A DNA stretch of 64,000 bases from Pseudomonas entomophila (GTDB lineage: Bacteria > Pseudomonadota > Gammaproteobacteria > Pseudomonadales > Pseudomonadaceae). The stretch lies in NCBI RefSeq assembly GCF_029193575.1, contig NZ_JARGCS010000006.1, forward strand, positions 1 to 64,000. Direction: 5' to 3'. The translations under genes were made by a program, and so were the position numbers. Positions 18,567 through 27,554 of this stretch are shown here, piece after piece (positions within the stretch are counted from its first letter, which is position 1; each line of letters starts with the position of its first letter). The notes beneath the pieces are model-generated. The model searched no databases and had not been told where the DNA came from. It worked only from the letters and a program-made list of their open reading frames with translations.

Positions 18567-18900
18567 TGATTTGTAACTCCCTGTCGTGCGTGGTTGCCAG
18601 GTCAAGAGATAGCTCATCTTGAGTTTTTATGTTGTAGGAAATTTCCTAAGTTATGGCTTTATAAGTACTAAAAGTGTTGTTTTGGGTGGTGTTTAATCTT
18701 TTAAAACATGCGCGGGTAAGTGCTGGTTGGTCGAGCTTGAAAGTGTAAGAAAATATTTATTTGTATATCGTTGTTTGTGTGTACTAGGCTCTTGCTCGAT
18801 TTATTTGTTGACTTTCGAGTGATGGGTTTCGATGCGTTGCTGTCGTGGAGATGCATTCGCCATTCACGGTGTATGTATTAATGGAAAAGGTGGATTTCCG
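18567..18900. promoter_or_regulatory. AT-rich divergent control region between tssB and tagO
   Basis: This 334-bp gap holds no credible gene. It is much richer in A/T than both flanks and contains several TATAAT-like and TTGACT-like stretches (for example TTGACT at 18808). No TGGCAC-N5-TTGC sigma-54 element was found on either strand. Promoters for both T6SS units are expected here. The AT content would also suit an H-NS-like silencer such as MvaT, which is an inference. Confidence 0.55.
18635..18648. promoter_or_regulatory. 14-bp perfect palindrome upstream of tssB
   Basis: The sequence TAGGAAATTTCCTA is its own reverse complement. It lies about 70-80 bp upstream of the tssB start inside the AT-rich divergent region. 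A perfect 14-bp dyad at this place is a candidate repressor or activator site, although no regulator is encoded in the T6SS locus itself. Confidence 0.4.
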
Positions 18901-19554
18901 GTGATTACCCGCTGTGTATATGGCGCTGGATTGTCGTTGCTGTTGTATTCAGGGCAGGTGTTGGCGAACCCCGCTCGGGATTGCCCTCAGGTCGTGTCGA
19001 ACCTGGAGCGCCTGGCCTGTTTCGATCAGGCTGCAGGGACACCGGTGCACGTCCCGAGGCAGGCGTGGTCCGCGCCCGAACAGGAGGCGCCTAGCCTGTT
19101 GAGCGTGATGGTCAACGAAGCGCGTCGAGCTCCTGACGATTTGACCTTTACGCTCAGTGAGCAGGGCAACAGTGATGCCCAGGGGCAGAAGCGACTGGTG
19201 ATTTCTGCCCCTGCGATAGCGGCAACTGAGCCGCGCCCGTTCCTTGCCATCAGTTGCATCGAGAACATCTCCCGGTTGCAGTTGCTTATCGGCGAACCCA
19301 TCGACGTGGGACGAGTGACGGTGCAACTGCGCACGGAGCTCCAGTCAACGGCCGCGCTACCCTGGCAGGTCATGGAGAACGGCCAGGTGCTCGATGCCGG
19401 CCGTGGCTTGCCGGCCATCGAGAAGATCAAGGCACTGATCGGCGCGCATCGTATCCATGTCGTGAGTGACGACCCTGTGGTCGATGGTTTGACCTTCGAT
19501 GCCCAGGGCTTGGACCCGCTGATCGAACAGGCGCGTGCAGCATGCCGTTGGTAG
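18901..19554 (+). CDS. tagO: T6SS-associated periplasmic protein TagO/VasI family
   Basis: The protein is about 217 aa from a GTG start at 18901, which gives a clean signal peptide (ITRCVYGAGLSLLLYSGQVLA) ending before Asn-Pro. The mature part has the family's 'DCPQVVSNLERLACFDQ' motif with paired Cys and the 'FLAISCIENISRLQLLI' block. VasI/TagO proteins accompany some T6SS loci, but their function is not well defined. An ATG at 18832 in the same frame would place 23 polar residues before the signal, so GTG is preferred. The stop overlaps tssA by 13 bp. Confidence 0.78.
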   Translation: MITRCVYGAGLSLLLYSGQVLANPARDCPQVVSNLERLACFDQAAGTPVHVPRQAWSAPEQEAPSLLSVMVNEARRAPDDLTFTLSEQGNSDAQGQKRLVISAPAIAATEPRPFLAISCIENISRLQLLIGEPIDVGRVTVQLRTELQSTAALPWQVMENGQVLDAGRGLPAIEKIKALIGAHRIHVVSDDPVVDGLTFDAQGLDPLIEQARAACRW

Positions 19555-20996
19555 AGCGGGTCTCGGCAGAAGCAGTCGCCCGGTTGCTCGCGCCCATCGA
19601 TCCGAACGCCCCGGCGGGATTGTTCGATCTCGAGGATGAAACCTACCAGGCGATCGACCAGGAGATGGTCAAGCTCGGAGGTCTGCAAGAGGCTTCCATC
19701 GATTGGCTGTACATCGAAGAAGCCTCTCGGCAGTACCTCAGTCGACAGTGCAAACAGCTGCGTATCGTTGGGCACTTGAGTGTTGCCTGGCTACGTGGCG
19801 GCAGTTGGGAGCACTGGTGCTTCACGCTGGAGCTCTTGGCCGGGATGATTGAGCGCTATTGGGAGACGGCGCACCCCAAACCAGGCCCCAAAGGCTACCT
19901 TGGCAAACGCAAATGGGTCGATGTGATGTTCAAGCGCCTCAGCGATGCGTTACCCAGACTGGACCGCTTCAGTCATACCCCCACCATCGCAGCTGCTGCG
20001 CAGCATGCGCTCTCGTGTCTGCAGCAGCAGGTAGAGCCGGCGAGGTTGGACCCGGCGTTGGTGGCTGAGCTGCAACGCCTGCTGCTCAAGCACTCGAAAG
20101 AAGCCATGGGGGGGGCGCAGACACCAGCCTGCGAAGCGGCCGTGCCCAAAGTAACCGCAGCGCCATTGGCCGAAGCGTTTCTCTCCAGCAAACCGGTAAT
20201 GTCCCTGGGTAATGAGCGTGAGACACGACGAGCCGTCCTGAGCATGGCCGAGTTCATTAACCAGCAGGACCTCTATGACCCGACCGGCTATCAACTGCGG
20301 CGTTTCGGTATGTGGGCACACATTCAGGCTGCACCCGTGGCCAAGCAGGGGTACCGCACGGAGTTGATGGCCGTTCCGCTGGATATTGCGACAGGGTACG
20401 AAGAGGCAATTGCCAGCACCGCCATTGACCCTGCCTTGTTGCTGCGAGTGGAAAAAAGCGTTACGGCCTCGCCCTACTGGATTCGCGGCAGCTTCCTCGC
20501 CGCGAACATTGCCACGCGTTTGGCGATGGGGGAGGTTGCCGAAGCGATCCGTGGCGCAACCGCTCGGTTCGTGCAGCGCTTGCCGTCATTGCAGCAACTG
20601 TGTTTCAGCGATGGCTCGTCGTTCCTCGACGAGCAGTGCCTAGTCTGGCTCAAAGGGGGCGGGGCGCAACCGGCACAAGAGGCGCACACCCATGAGTTTC
20701 GCAGCCTGCGTGAGGGGCTGGCCAGCCAGTTGGAAACCGATGGCATCGAGTCGGTGCTGTTGACCCTACAGGGGTTGCATGCAGATTACCGCTCACCCCG
20801 TGAACGCTGTCACTCCACGGTTATCGCCGCCGACCTGCTTGCCACCCGTGGGGTGTCCTGGCTTGCACAGGACCTCTGCGCCAGTGTCGCCCAGACCATG
20901 CGCAAGACAACGGCTGATATGTGGGAGCCCGAGACATTTCAGAGGCTTCGGCAGTACGGAGCCACCTCGGTACTGACTGATCAGAACAAAGACTAG
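19542..20996 (+). CDS. tssA: T6SS protein TssA (ImpA N-terminal domain)
   Basis: The 484-aa protein has an ImpA_N domain in its first 130 residues ('LLAPIDPNAPAG', 'QCKQLRIVGHLSVAWLR', 'WETAHPKPGPKGYLGKRKW' regions) and a long C-terminal part of the TssA2/VasJ-L type. TssA proteins organise baseplate and sheath polymerisation; the sub-type sets whether they cap the distal sheath end. The gene overlaps tagO and is eight bases before tssM. Confidence 0.88.
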   Translation: MPLVERVSAEAVARLLAPIDPNAPAGLFDLEDETYQAIDQEMVKLGGLQEASIDWLYIEEASRQYLSRQCKQLRIVGHLSVAWLRGGSWEHWCFTLELLAGMIERYWETAHPKPGPKGYLGKRKWVDVMFKRLSDALPRLDRFSHTPTIAAAAQHALSCLQQQVEPARLDPALVAELQRLLLKHSKEAMGGAQTPACEAAVPKVTAAPLAEAFLSSKPVMSLGNERETRRAVLSMAEFINQQDLYDPTGYQLRRFGMWAHIQAAPVAKQGYRTELMAVPLDIATGYEEAIASTAIDPALLLRVEKSVTASPYWIRGSFLAANIATRLAMGEVAEAIRGATARFVQRLPSLQQLCFSDGSSFLDEQCLVWLKGGGAQPAQEAHTHEFRSLREGLASQLETDGIESVLLTLQGLHADYRSPRERCHSTVIAADLLATRGVSWLAQDLCASVAQTMRKTTADMWEPETFQRLRQYGATSVLTDQNKD

Positions 20997-21004
20997 GAGC
21001 CTTC

Positions 21005-24000
21005 ATGAGCCAATTCCTGAAACTATTGAAGCGCTGGGGTTGGCCCCTGGCGACGCGTATTGGAGGGGCGCTGCCGCTATTGCTTGGACTGGGAGCGTTG
21101 TTGCTACTGGCCGCCATCTGGTGGTTGGGCCCGCACTGGACCTGGCGCGAACAGCAGCCACTGGAGAGTGTGGCGTCCCGCGGTGTCGCCAGTCTGGCGC
21201 TGGTCATGGTGCCGCTGCTGTGCTGGTTGTGGGTGCTGCGTGCGCGCTTCCAGCGGCTGCAGGCTGAGCGGCGACAGGAAATCGCTGCCGACGCTGACCC
21301 ATGTTTGCCGCTCATTCAAGCCCAGGAAAACGCGTTGAATAGTGGGCTTTCGCGCTATCTCGACAATGCCGGAGGGCGCAGAGCGCTCTATCAATTGCCT
21401 TGGTATCTGGTGCTGGGGGAGGAGGGCGCAGGCAAGAGCAGCTTCATCAACCACTCGAACCAAAGCTTTTCATTGACCCGTATTGCCAACAGCCAGACAC
21501 GGGCGCGCCAGGTTGACGAGGGTGCTTACCCTGTGGAGTGGTGGATCAGTAACGACGCCGTCATCATCGACCCGCCGGGAGGCCTCATAAGCCAGGATGC
21601 TTCGGGCATTGGCACCTCCGACCAAGTTGGTGTTGCAGAGCCCGATGTTCCAGCCGGTATCCAGGCGAGGCTGTGGAAGCACTTGCTGGGTTGGCTGGTA
21701 CGCAATCGCAGTCGCCGGGCGCTCAATGGCCTGCTGCTGGTTGTCGATCTACCCGCCTTGGTACATGCCACGCCTGATCAACGCATCGCGCTCGCCCATG
21801 TCCTGCGGACTCGGTTGTATGAAGTGAGCAGTCAGCTCGGTTCGCGCTTGCCGCTCTACGTGGTAATGAGCAAATTCGACCTGCTGGACGGGTTCGACCA
21901 ATTCTTCGCGCGCCTTTCGACGTCTGAGCGCGAGCAGATGTTGGGCTTCACGTTCAAACTGGAATCCGTCGATACCTTCGATGCTTGGTTGGACGAGTTT
22001 GCCAGCCACTATGACCAACTGACTCGCGTCTTGTACGAGCAGATGCTGGAAGGCTTGAGCCTACCGAACCAACCTCGAGCGCGTGAGCGCTTGATCGCCC
22101 TGCATGCACAGTTGACGGGGTTACGCCCATTACTGATGGGCTTCCTGCGTGAAGCCTTGGCGAGCGACCGCTTCACTACGCCTGCCTTGGTGCGGGGTGT
22201 GTACTGGTCCTCGGTGCTCCAGCAGGGCGAAATGAGCAACGCCTTCATCCGCGAGGCGGCACAGCCGTATAAAACGCAGTTGCCCTTGAGGGAAGGTAAG
22301 CCACAAGGCCAGAGCCTGGTCTATTTCGCACAGCAGGTGTTTCAACGGGTCATTTATCAAGAGGCGGGGTTGGCCGGTGACAATGTCAGGGTGGCCCGTC
22401 ATAAGCGTCAGCTGTTGTGGGTCAGTTCGGGTGTCGGCGTGCTGGCGTTGGCGGTCGCAGTCGCCACCTGGCAGCGCTACTTCGACATCAACGAAGCCAA
22501 GGCAGCGAGTGTGTTGGCCAAAAGTCGGGAGTACCGCCATCACGAAGTGGATCAGCGACTAGACCCGACTGGACGGAATCTGTTGGGCCCGTTGGACCAG
22601 ATCCGTGAGGCGGTTTCCGTGTTCGGCGATTACCGCGGCGCATGGCCTTTGTTGGCCGACTTCGGCCTCTATCAAGGCCGTGCGATTGGGCCAAGGGTTG
22701 ATGAGGCGTACCTGAGCCTGTTGTCTCGCCGTTTCCTGCCTGCACTGGCCAGTGGCGTCGTCGACGTGATGATCGCCTCCCCCGCCGGCAGTGAGCAGCA
22801 AATGGCCGCGCTTCGGGTTTACCGCATGCTTGAAGATCGCAATAACCGTCGCCCTGAATGGGTCGAGGAATGGCTGGCTCAGCAGTGGCAGCAGACCTTT
22901 CCCGGACAGGGGCAACTGCAACGTGACCTGATGCGGCACCTCAAGTACGCCTTGGCTTATGCTGATACCGACCTAGCGCAATTCCGCCAGCAAGTCAGTG
23001 AGGTCCAGGACATACTGCGTAAGGTGCCGATGCCTCAGCGGGTGTACGCGCGCCTCAAGCAGCAGGCTGATGAGCAACTGCATGCGGGGTTGGACATCAG
23101 GAATCAGGTTGGTCCTGCGTTTGACGTGGTCTATCGATCAACTAGCGGAGCGACTCAAGGAAATGCAAGCATCCTGCTGGCTCCGTTGGTCACGGCGAAA
23201 GGTTTCAAGGAGTATTTCGAACCCCGTAGCCAGCACCTCGCCAACATGGCAATGATCGACCAGTGGGCGTTGGGCGAGCGTGACCATCTGGACTACTCGG
23301 ACGCTGACCGTGGAGCGCTGACCGAACGCGTTCGCACACTGTACAGCGCGGACTACATCGACAGCTGGCGACGAGCCTTGAATGCGTTCGCCGTCACCGA
23401 CTTTCAAGACCTGAACCACGCTGTCGCGATCCTGGAGCAGCTGACTGGGCCGGCAGCCCCCTTGCACCGGCTGTTGGAGACTGTGCGCGATAACACGTCC
23501 ATTTACCCCGCCTCGGCCACAGAGCAGGAGCTGGAGGCTGCCGCGATTGTGAAAGGGGTTGCCGGTACGCCCGAGCAGCAGCAGGCCGTGGGCATCCGCC
23601 GTGCGTTCGCGGGCTTGAATGGCATGCTGGACGCAAAAGGCGAGAAACCTAGCTATTACGATGAAACGCTTGCTGCGATTACTGCCGTGCACGATTACGC
23701 CAAGGCAGTACAGGACAGCCCGGATCGCGGCAAGGCCGCCCTGCAGGTGGTGCTTCAACGCTTTTCGATGACCAGCCCCGATCCGATAAGCACCCTGCAA
23801 CGAGTTGCCACCGGGCTACCCGAGCCGGTCCGGCAGCAGGTCAAGAAAGTTGCCGACCAGACCGCGCAAGTGCTCAATGTCGAAGCGCTACGCGAGTTGG
23901 AGCGGCGTTGGGATGTCGAGGTATATGGCTTCTTTCAGCAGCGGCTGGCCGGGCGATATCCCTTCGTCGTTCGGGCGCCAGACGCTTCCCTGGATGACTT

Positions 24001-24637
24001 CGAGGCATTCTTCGGGCCCAAGGGGCGATTGCAGCAGTTCCACGATCAGTACCTGAAGATTTTTCTGAAGGACAACCTGGATGCCTTGCAGTCGGACCAG
24101 CAAGGAGGATCCCTGATTCGGCGTGAGGTGATCGAGCAACTGGCCACCGCAGACCGTATCCGCGAAACCTTTTTCGACCAGCGCGGCAATCTCAGCGTGC
24201 AGTTCAGCATCGAGCCGTTGGGCCTCAGTGCGAATCAGCGCACCAGCCTGCTGGACCTCGACGGCCAGTTGCTTTCCTATACCCATGGCCCTCGTCAGAT
24301 CACCGGTGTGGTCTGGCCGAATACCTTGGGTCAACAGGTGCGTAGCAACCTGACCTTGCTCAGGCTCAATGGCAACAGCAGCAGCCTGGAGTACCGAGGC
24401 CCTTGGTCGATGTTCCGCCTGCTTAGCCGCGGTGCGCTGAATGGTCGGACGGCTACGAGCGTGGACCTGAGCTTCATGACAGGCGATGGCGTGATGCGTT
24501 ACCGGCTGAACTCCGAAAAAGCCTTCAACCCCATCACCCAGCAACCCTTCAAGGGCTTCCGGCTGCCCCGCACTCTGCTGCAGCAGCCGGCCCCCCGCAC
24601 GATGCAGGCCCGGCTACCGCTGGAGCGAACCCTGTAA
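21005..24637 (+). CDS. tssM: T6SS inner-membrane protein TssM (IcmF family)
   Basis: The 1210-aa protein has two N-terminal membrane helices (about residues 20-42 and 60-78), then a cytoplasmic NTPase-like domain with an intact Walker A, GEEGAGKSS at residues 138-146. A third helix lies near residue 470 (VGVLALAVAVATWQRYF), followed by a large periplasmic region with the ImcF-related and C-terminal beta domains. TssM spans the envelope and contacts TssJ and TssL. The intact Walker A is not universal among TssM proteins. Confidence 0.95.
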   Translation: MSQFLKLLKRWGWPLATRIGGALPLLLGLGALLLLAAIWWLGPHWTWREQQPLESVASRGVASLALVMVPLLCWLWVLRARFQRLQAERRQEIAADADPCLPLIQAQENALNSGLSRYLDNAGGRRALYQLPWYLVLGEEGAGKSSFINHSNQSFSLTRIANSQTRARQVDEGAYPVEWWISNDAVIIDPPGGLISQDASGIGTSDQVGVAEPDVPAGIQARLWKHLLGWLVRNRSRRALNGLLLVVDLPALVHATPDQRIALAHVLRTRLYEVSSQLGSRLPLYVVMSKFDLLDGFDQFFARLSTSEREQMLGFTFKLESVDTFDAWLDEFASHYDQLTRVLYEQMLEGLSLPNQPRARERLIALHAQLTGLRPLLMGFLREALASDRFTTPALVRGVYWSSVLQQGEMSNAFIREAAQPYKTQLPLREGKPQGQSLVYFAQQVFQRVIYQEAGLAGDNVRVARHKRQLLWVSSGVGVLALAVAVATWQRYFDINEAKAASVLAKSREYRHHEVDQRLDPTGRNLLGPLDQIREAVSVFGDYRGAWPLLADFGLYQGRAIGPRVDEAYLSLLSRRFLPALASGVVDVMIASPAGSEQQMAALRVYRMLEDRNNRRPEWVEEWLAQQWQQTFPGQGQLQRDLMRHLKYALAYADTDLAQFRQQVSEVQDILRKVPMPQRVYARLKQQADEQLHAGLDIRNQVGPAFDVVYRSTSGATQGNASILLAPLVTAKGFKEYFEPRSQHLANMAMIDQWALGERDHLDYSDADRGALTERVRTLYSADYIDSWRRALNAFAVTDFQDLNHAVAILEQLTGPAAPLHRLLETVRDNTSIYPASATEQELEAAAIVKGVAGTPEQQQAVGIRRAFAGLNGMLDAKGEKPSYYDETLAAITAVHDYAKAVQDSPDRGKAALQVVLQRFSMTSPDPISTLQRVATGLPEPVRQQVKKVADQTAQVLNVEALRELERRWDVEVYGFFQQRLAGRYPFVVRAPDASLDDFEAFFGPKGRLQQFHDQYLKIFLKDNLDALQSDQQGGSLIRREVIEQLATADRIRETFFDQRGNLSVQFSIEPLGLSANQRTSLLDLDGQLLSYTHGPRQITGVVWPNTLGQQVRSNLTLLRLNGNSSSLEYRGPWSMFRLLSRGALNGRTATSVDLSFMTGDGVMRYRLNSEKAFNPITQQPFKGFRLPRTLLQQPAPRTMQARLPLERTL

Positions 24638-24704
24638 CGCGCCCTGGAGGCTGGAAAAAGAGGCCTGATCAGGCTGTGTGAAAACACGCTGACAGCCTTG
24701 GACC

Positions 24705-24731
24705 AAACGCCCCGATTCGTTCGGGGCGTTT
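24705..24731 (+). terminator. rho-independent terminator after tssM
   Basis: AAACGCCCCGA (24705-24715) pairs perfectly with TCGGGGCGTTT (24721-24731) around a 5-nt loop, and the right arm continues into TGTCTTT. It ends the tagO-tssA-tssM transcript. The rest of 24638-24903 shows no gene. Confidence 0.8.
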
Positions 24732-24829
24732 GTCTTTACGCCGGAAAAGGCTCTTCGGCCCATCAGTCGCACCATTTTCTTGGCCCTCAAGATACCGGCC
24801 GTCCGCTTCAGGCCCAGACCACGAACCAC

Positions 24830-24845
24830 TCACCCCAACGGGTGA
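24830..24845. promoter_or_regulatory. candidate LuxR-regulator operator, site 1
   Basis: TCACCCCAACGGGTGA is a near-perfect dyad (TCACCC/GGGTGA arms) ending 58 bp before the GTG of the LuxR-type gene. Two similar dyads occur in the permease/aminotransferase intergenic region, so this site could mediate autoregulation. Confidence 0.55.
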
Positions 24846-24903
24846 TTCACCGATGCACATACCCATGGCACCATCCGCCTAGTGGAGTCCCAGGAATACA
24901 AAC

Positions 24904-25749
24904 GTGCAATTCGATCAACGCTCATCAGCCCATTACTTCGAGGCAATGGCGAAAGTCACCGCCGCCTTGGGCGCGCAGGGGTTCGCCACGGCGCTGTTCG
25001 ATGCGCTCGCGCTCGTTGGCCCGGTCAAGGCCAGCACGGTATACCTGTACCCCCGCGAGGGTTTGCCGTCGGCCTGGTCGCAGTGCGACGGGCCAGGCCC
25101 CTGGCTGCCGGAAGGCAATGTGCGGCGCTACCTGTCGGGTTTCTACCTGCTGGACCCGTTCTACGAGGTCTGCATCGAAAACGTCCATTCGGGATGCTAT
25201 GCGCTGGCGGATGTGGCGCCCGATCATTTCAAGCTCAGCGAGTACTACCTGGCGTTCTACCGCCACTCCCACCTCGAGGACGAGATCAACTACATCCTTC
25301 AGTTGGACGAGAGCTTGAGCCTGGCAGTGTCGCTGGCGTTCACCGATGAACTCGACGAAGCGGCGAAGTCGCGCTTCAAGTCGATCGGCCCTTGGGTTCT
25401 GGCGGTGCTGGCCAAGCACTTCGACGGTTATCAGGGCCGCGGCGGACGGGTCGAGAAGGTCTGGGAGCAGCGTGTGCATGCGGCCCTTAGTAATTTCGGG
25501 TCTTCGTTGCTGACCGAGCGCGAATGTCGGATCGCCCAGCTCATCCTGCGCGGTCATTCGACCAAGTCCCTGGCCGAGCGCCTCAAAGTCTCGGAAGACA
25601 CCATCAAGTCGCACCGCAAGCACGTCTACGCCAAGCTTGACATCGGCACGCAGTCCGAGCTGTTTTCCCTGTTCATCGATGCTTTGGCCAATGCCCACGG
25701 GGTGCTGGAGCGTGATCCGCTGGAAAGCTACATGGGCAAGCCTCGCTAA
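24904..25749 (+). CDS. LuxR-family transcriptional regulator
   Basis: The 281-aa protein has a poorly conserved N-terminal sensory part and a C-terminal LuxR HTH at about residues 205-265 ('LLTERECRIAQLILRGHSTKSLAERLKVSEDTIKSHRKHVYAKL' region, only partly quoted), including the T-E-R-E and K-S-H-R-K-H features. The start is GTG at 24904 with AGGA nine bases before. It lies convergent to the permease and close to the aminotransferase/dehydrogenase genes, and shared palindromes point to it as their regulator. The ligand is unknown; a polyamine-type inducer is a guess from context. Confidence 0.85.
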   Translation: MQFDQRSSAHYFEAMAKVTAALGAQGFATALFDALALVGPVKASTVYLYPREGLPSAWSQCDGPGPWLPEGNVRRYLSGFYLLDPFYEVCIENVHSGCYALADVAPDHFKLSEYYLAFYRHSHLEDEINYILQLDESLSLAVSLAFTDELDEAAKSRFKSIGPWVLAVLAKHFDGYQGRGGRVEKVWEQRVHAALSNFGSSLLTERECRIAQLILRGHSTKSLAERLKVSEDTIKSHRKHVYAKLDIGTQSELFSLFIDALANAHGVLERDPLESYMGKPR

Positions 25750-25751
25750 GC

Positions 25752-25783
25752 GAAAACGCCGACGATTCATCGTCGGCGTTTTC
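25752..25783. terminator. bidirectional terminator between luxR-type gene and permease
   Basis: GAAAACGCCGACGA (25752-25765) pairs perfectly with TCGTCGGCGTTTTC (25770-25783) around a TTCA loop. The A/T ends give a T-tract on both strands, as suits the convergent gene ends at 25749 and 25807. Confidence 0.85.
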
Positions 25784-25806
25784 ATTCAGGGCAACCACGG
25801 CGCTGA

Positions 25807-27174
25807 TCAATCCGCCATCTGCAACTCCGGCAGCTTCACCCGGAATGCGCGGGTAAGCCCGATCAGGAATGCCACGCCCAACCCCATCCAGCACAGGCCG
25901 ATGGTGAAGGACATGCTCGACAGGCTGGTCCACAGCCACAGGGTGCTGAGGAACCCCAACCCGGGAATCAGGCCATAGCGCAGGCAGTTTGCCGTGCCTC
26001 GCAGCTTCTGGTCGGCCAGGTAGTGCTTGACCACCGCCAGGTTGACCGCCGAGAAGGCGAACAGGGCGCCGAAGCTGATCATGTTGGCGACGGTGTCCAG
26101 GCTGATGAACAGCGCACTCAACGAGACGATACCGACCACCACGATCGCGAATGCCGGCACGCGCTTCTTCGTCACCAACTGGCCAAAGGCGCGGGGCAGG
26201 GCGCCGTCGCGCCCCATGGCGAACAGCACGCGCGACACACTGGCCTGGGACGCCATGGCCGAGGCGAAGCAGCCTGCCACGTAGGTGGCGGTGAAGGCGC
26301 TGGCCAGCAACTGGCCGCCCGCGCTGTTCATCACTTCCACTGGGGCCGAGTCCGGGTTGGTGAAGCTGCTCCAGTCCGGGTGGACCAGTTGTGCGAAGTA
26401 GGAGACCACGAGAAACAGCAGGCCGCCGGTCAGCGATACCGCCATGATCGCCCGGGGGATGCGACGGGTCGGATCGGCGGTTTCCTCGGCCAGGGTCGAC
26501 ACGGCGTCGAAGCCCACGAACGACAGGCACAGCACGGCGGCACCGGCCATGATCGCCGAGGCACTGAAACCCTCGTGGTAGAACGGCGCGGTCAGCGATA
26601 CCGGCTGCGCCTGAGCGGACAGGCTGTTGATCGACAACGCCACGAACACCACGATGAATACCAGTTGGGCGACCACCAGGATACCGTTGACGCGGGTCAC
26701 CGACTCGATGCCGATCAGGTTGAGGAAGGTCACCGCGCCGATGGCGCCGAGCACCCACACCCAGGCGTGAAGGGTCGGAAAGTATTCGGACATGTAGATG
26801 CCGATCAACAGGTAGCTGAGCAGCGGAAGGAAGATGTAGTCGAGCAGCAGCGTCCAGCCGGCCATGAACCCGGCATGCGCGCCGAATGCCTTGCGGGTGT
26901 AGGTGTAGACGGAGCCGGAATACGGGTGTGCCTGGACCATGCGGCCATAGCTGTAGGCGGTGAAAAGCATGGCCACGAGGGTCAGCAGGTAGGCGCTCGG
27001 CAGGTGGCCCCTGGTGGTCTGGGCGACCAGCCCATAGGCGGAGAAGACCGCCAGCGGCACCATGTAGGCCAGGCCGAAGAGCACCAGTGCGGTCATGCCC
27101 ATGGATTTGCGAAAGCGGGCACTGGAAATCGAATGTGCAGGGGAATGCGCAGCGGTTGTCGTTGTTGTATGCAT
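25807..27174 (-). CDS. APC-superfamily amino acid/polyamine permease
   Basis: The 455-aa protein has about twelve hydrophobic segments and the APC opening 'MGMTALVLFGLAYMVPLAVF'. The 'RGHLPSAYLLTLVAMLFTAYSYG' and 'YSGSVYTYTRKAFG' motifs resemble PuuP-type putrescine importers. The start at 27174 is preceded by AGGAG at seven bases; an ATG 30 bases earlier lacks a site. It is divergent from the aminotransferase and shares its control region, so it likely imports the amine degraded by the two enzymes. The substrate is inferred. Confidence 0.82.
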   Translation of the reverse strand: MHTTTTTAAHSPAHSISSARFRKSMGMTALVLFGLAYMVPLAVFSAYGLVAQTTRGHLPSAYLLTLVAMLFTAYSYGRMVQAHPYSGSVYTYTRKAFGAHAGFMAGWTLLLDYIFLPLLSYLLIGIYMSEYFPTLHAWVWVLGAIGAVTFLNLIGIESVTRVNGILVVAQLVFIVVFVALSINSLSAQAQPVSLTAPFYHEGFSASAIMAGAAVLCLSFVGFDAVSTLAEETADPTRRIPRAIMAVSLTGGLLFLVVSYFAQLVHPDWSSFTNPDSAPVEVMNSAGGQLLASAFTATYVAGCFASAMASQASVSRVLFAMGRDGALPRAFGQLVTKKRVPAFAIVVVGIVSLSALFISLDTVANMISFGALFAFSAVNLAVVKHYLADQKLRGTANCLRYGLIPGLGFLSTLWLWTSLSSMSFTIGLCWMGLGVAFLIGLTRAFRVKLPELQMAD

Positions 27175-27435
27175 GGCTGACTCCTGGTGTGGGATGCAGG
27201 ACACCGCGGTATGCGAGTGGGCTCGATACCGTTGAGGGGGAAGGGTGGTTGGGCTGGGTGTTGGGCCTGGGGCCCTCGTTCAAGCGCTGTGGGTGTCGCG
27301 AGGAGGGGGACGGGTGCGGCGTGGGGCGATCGAGCGTGCGTTCATGGCGTTGTTCTCTTTATTGACCTGGCACGAAAGGAAGGCCGTGTTTCGGGGCCTT
27401 GGGCGAATGCTCCCATAGCCGGCCAGGCTTCGAAA

Positions 27436-27451
27436 TCACCCCTTGGGGTGA
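27436..27451. promoter_or_regulatory. candidate LuxR-regulator operator, site 2
   Basis: TCACCCCTTGGGGTGA has perfect 7-bp arms around a 2-bp centre, the best of the three similar dyads. It lies about 104 bp before the aminotransferase start. Confidence 0.6.
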
Positions 27452-27473
27452 GCCGAATACAGCGTTCGGGATA

Positions 27474-27489
27474 TCACCCCAACGGGGGA
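27474..27489. promoter_or_regulatory. candidate LuxR-regulator operator, site 3
   Basis: TCACCCCAACGGGGGA matches site 1 at 15 of 16 positions and ends 65 bp before the aminotransferase start, a plausible activator position next to the -35 region. Confidence 0.5.
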
Positions 27490-27554
27490 TTTCGGCTGCG
27501 TCGGCACTGCGTCAAGCTCCATGGGCGTCCTACATCAACAAGGAAAAACCACCC

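Larger units (their letters stand above)
27175..27554. promoter_or_regulatory. divergent control region of permease and aminotransferase
   Basis: The 380-bp region has no gene. Its most distinct content is the pair of TCACCCC dyads at 27436 and 27474, 38 bp apart centre to centre. An outer dyad is also seen: GAAATCACCCC on the left and GGGGATTTC on the right. Both sit nearer the aminotransferase start, leaving about 260 bp on the permease side. Confidence 0.6.

Noticed and set aside
24614..24829. Small minus-strand frame between tssM and the luxR-type gene
   Set aside because: It overlaps the tssM end and the terminator, has no ribosome site and shows no conserved motif.
27368..27384. TGGCACGAAAGGAAGGC in the permease/aminotransferase gap as a sigma-54 promoter
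   Set aside because: The -12 GC is displaced by two bases and lacks the TT, so the element is incomplete.
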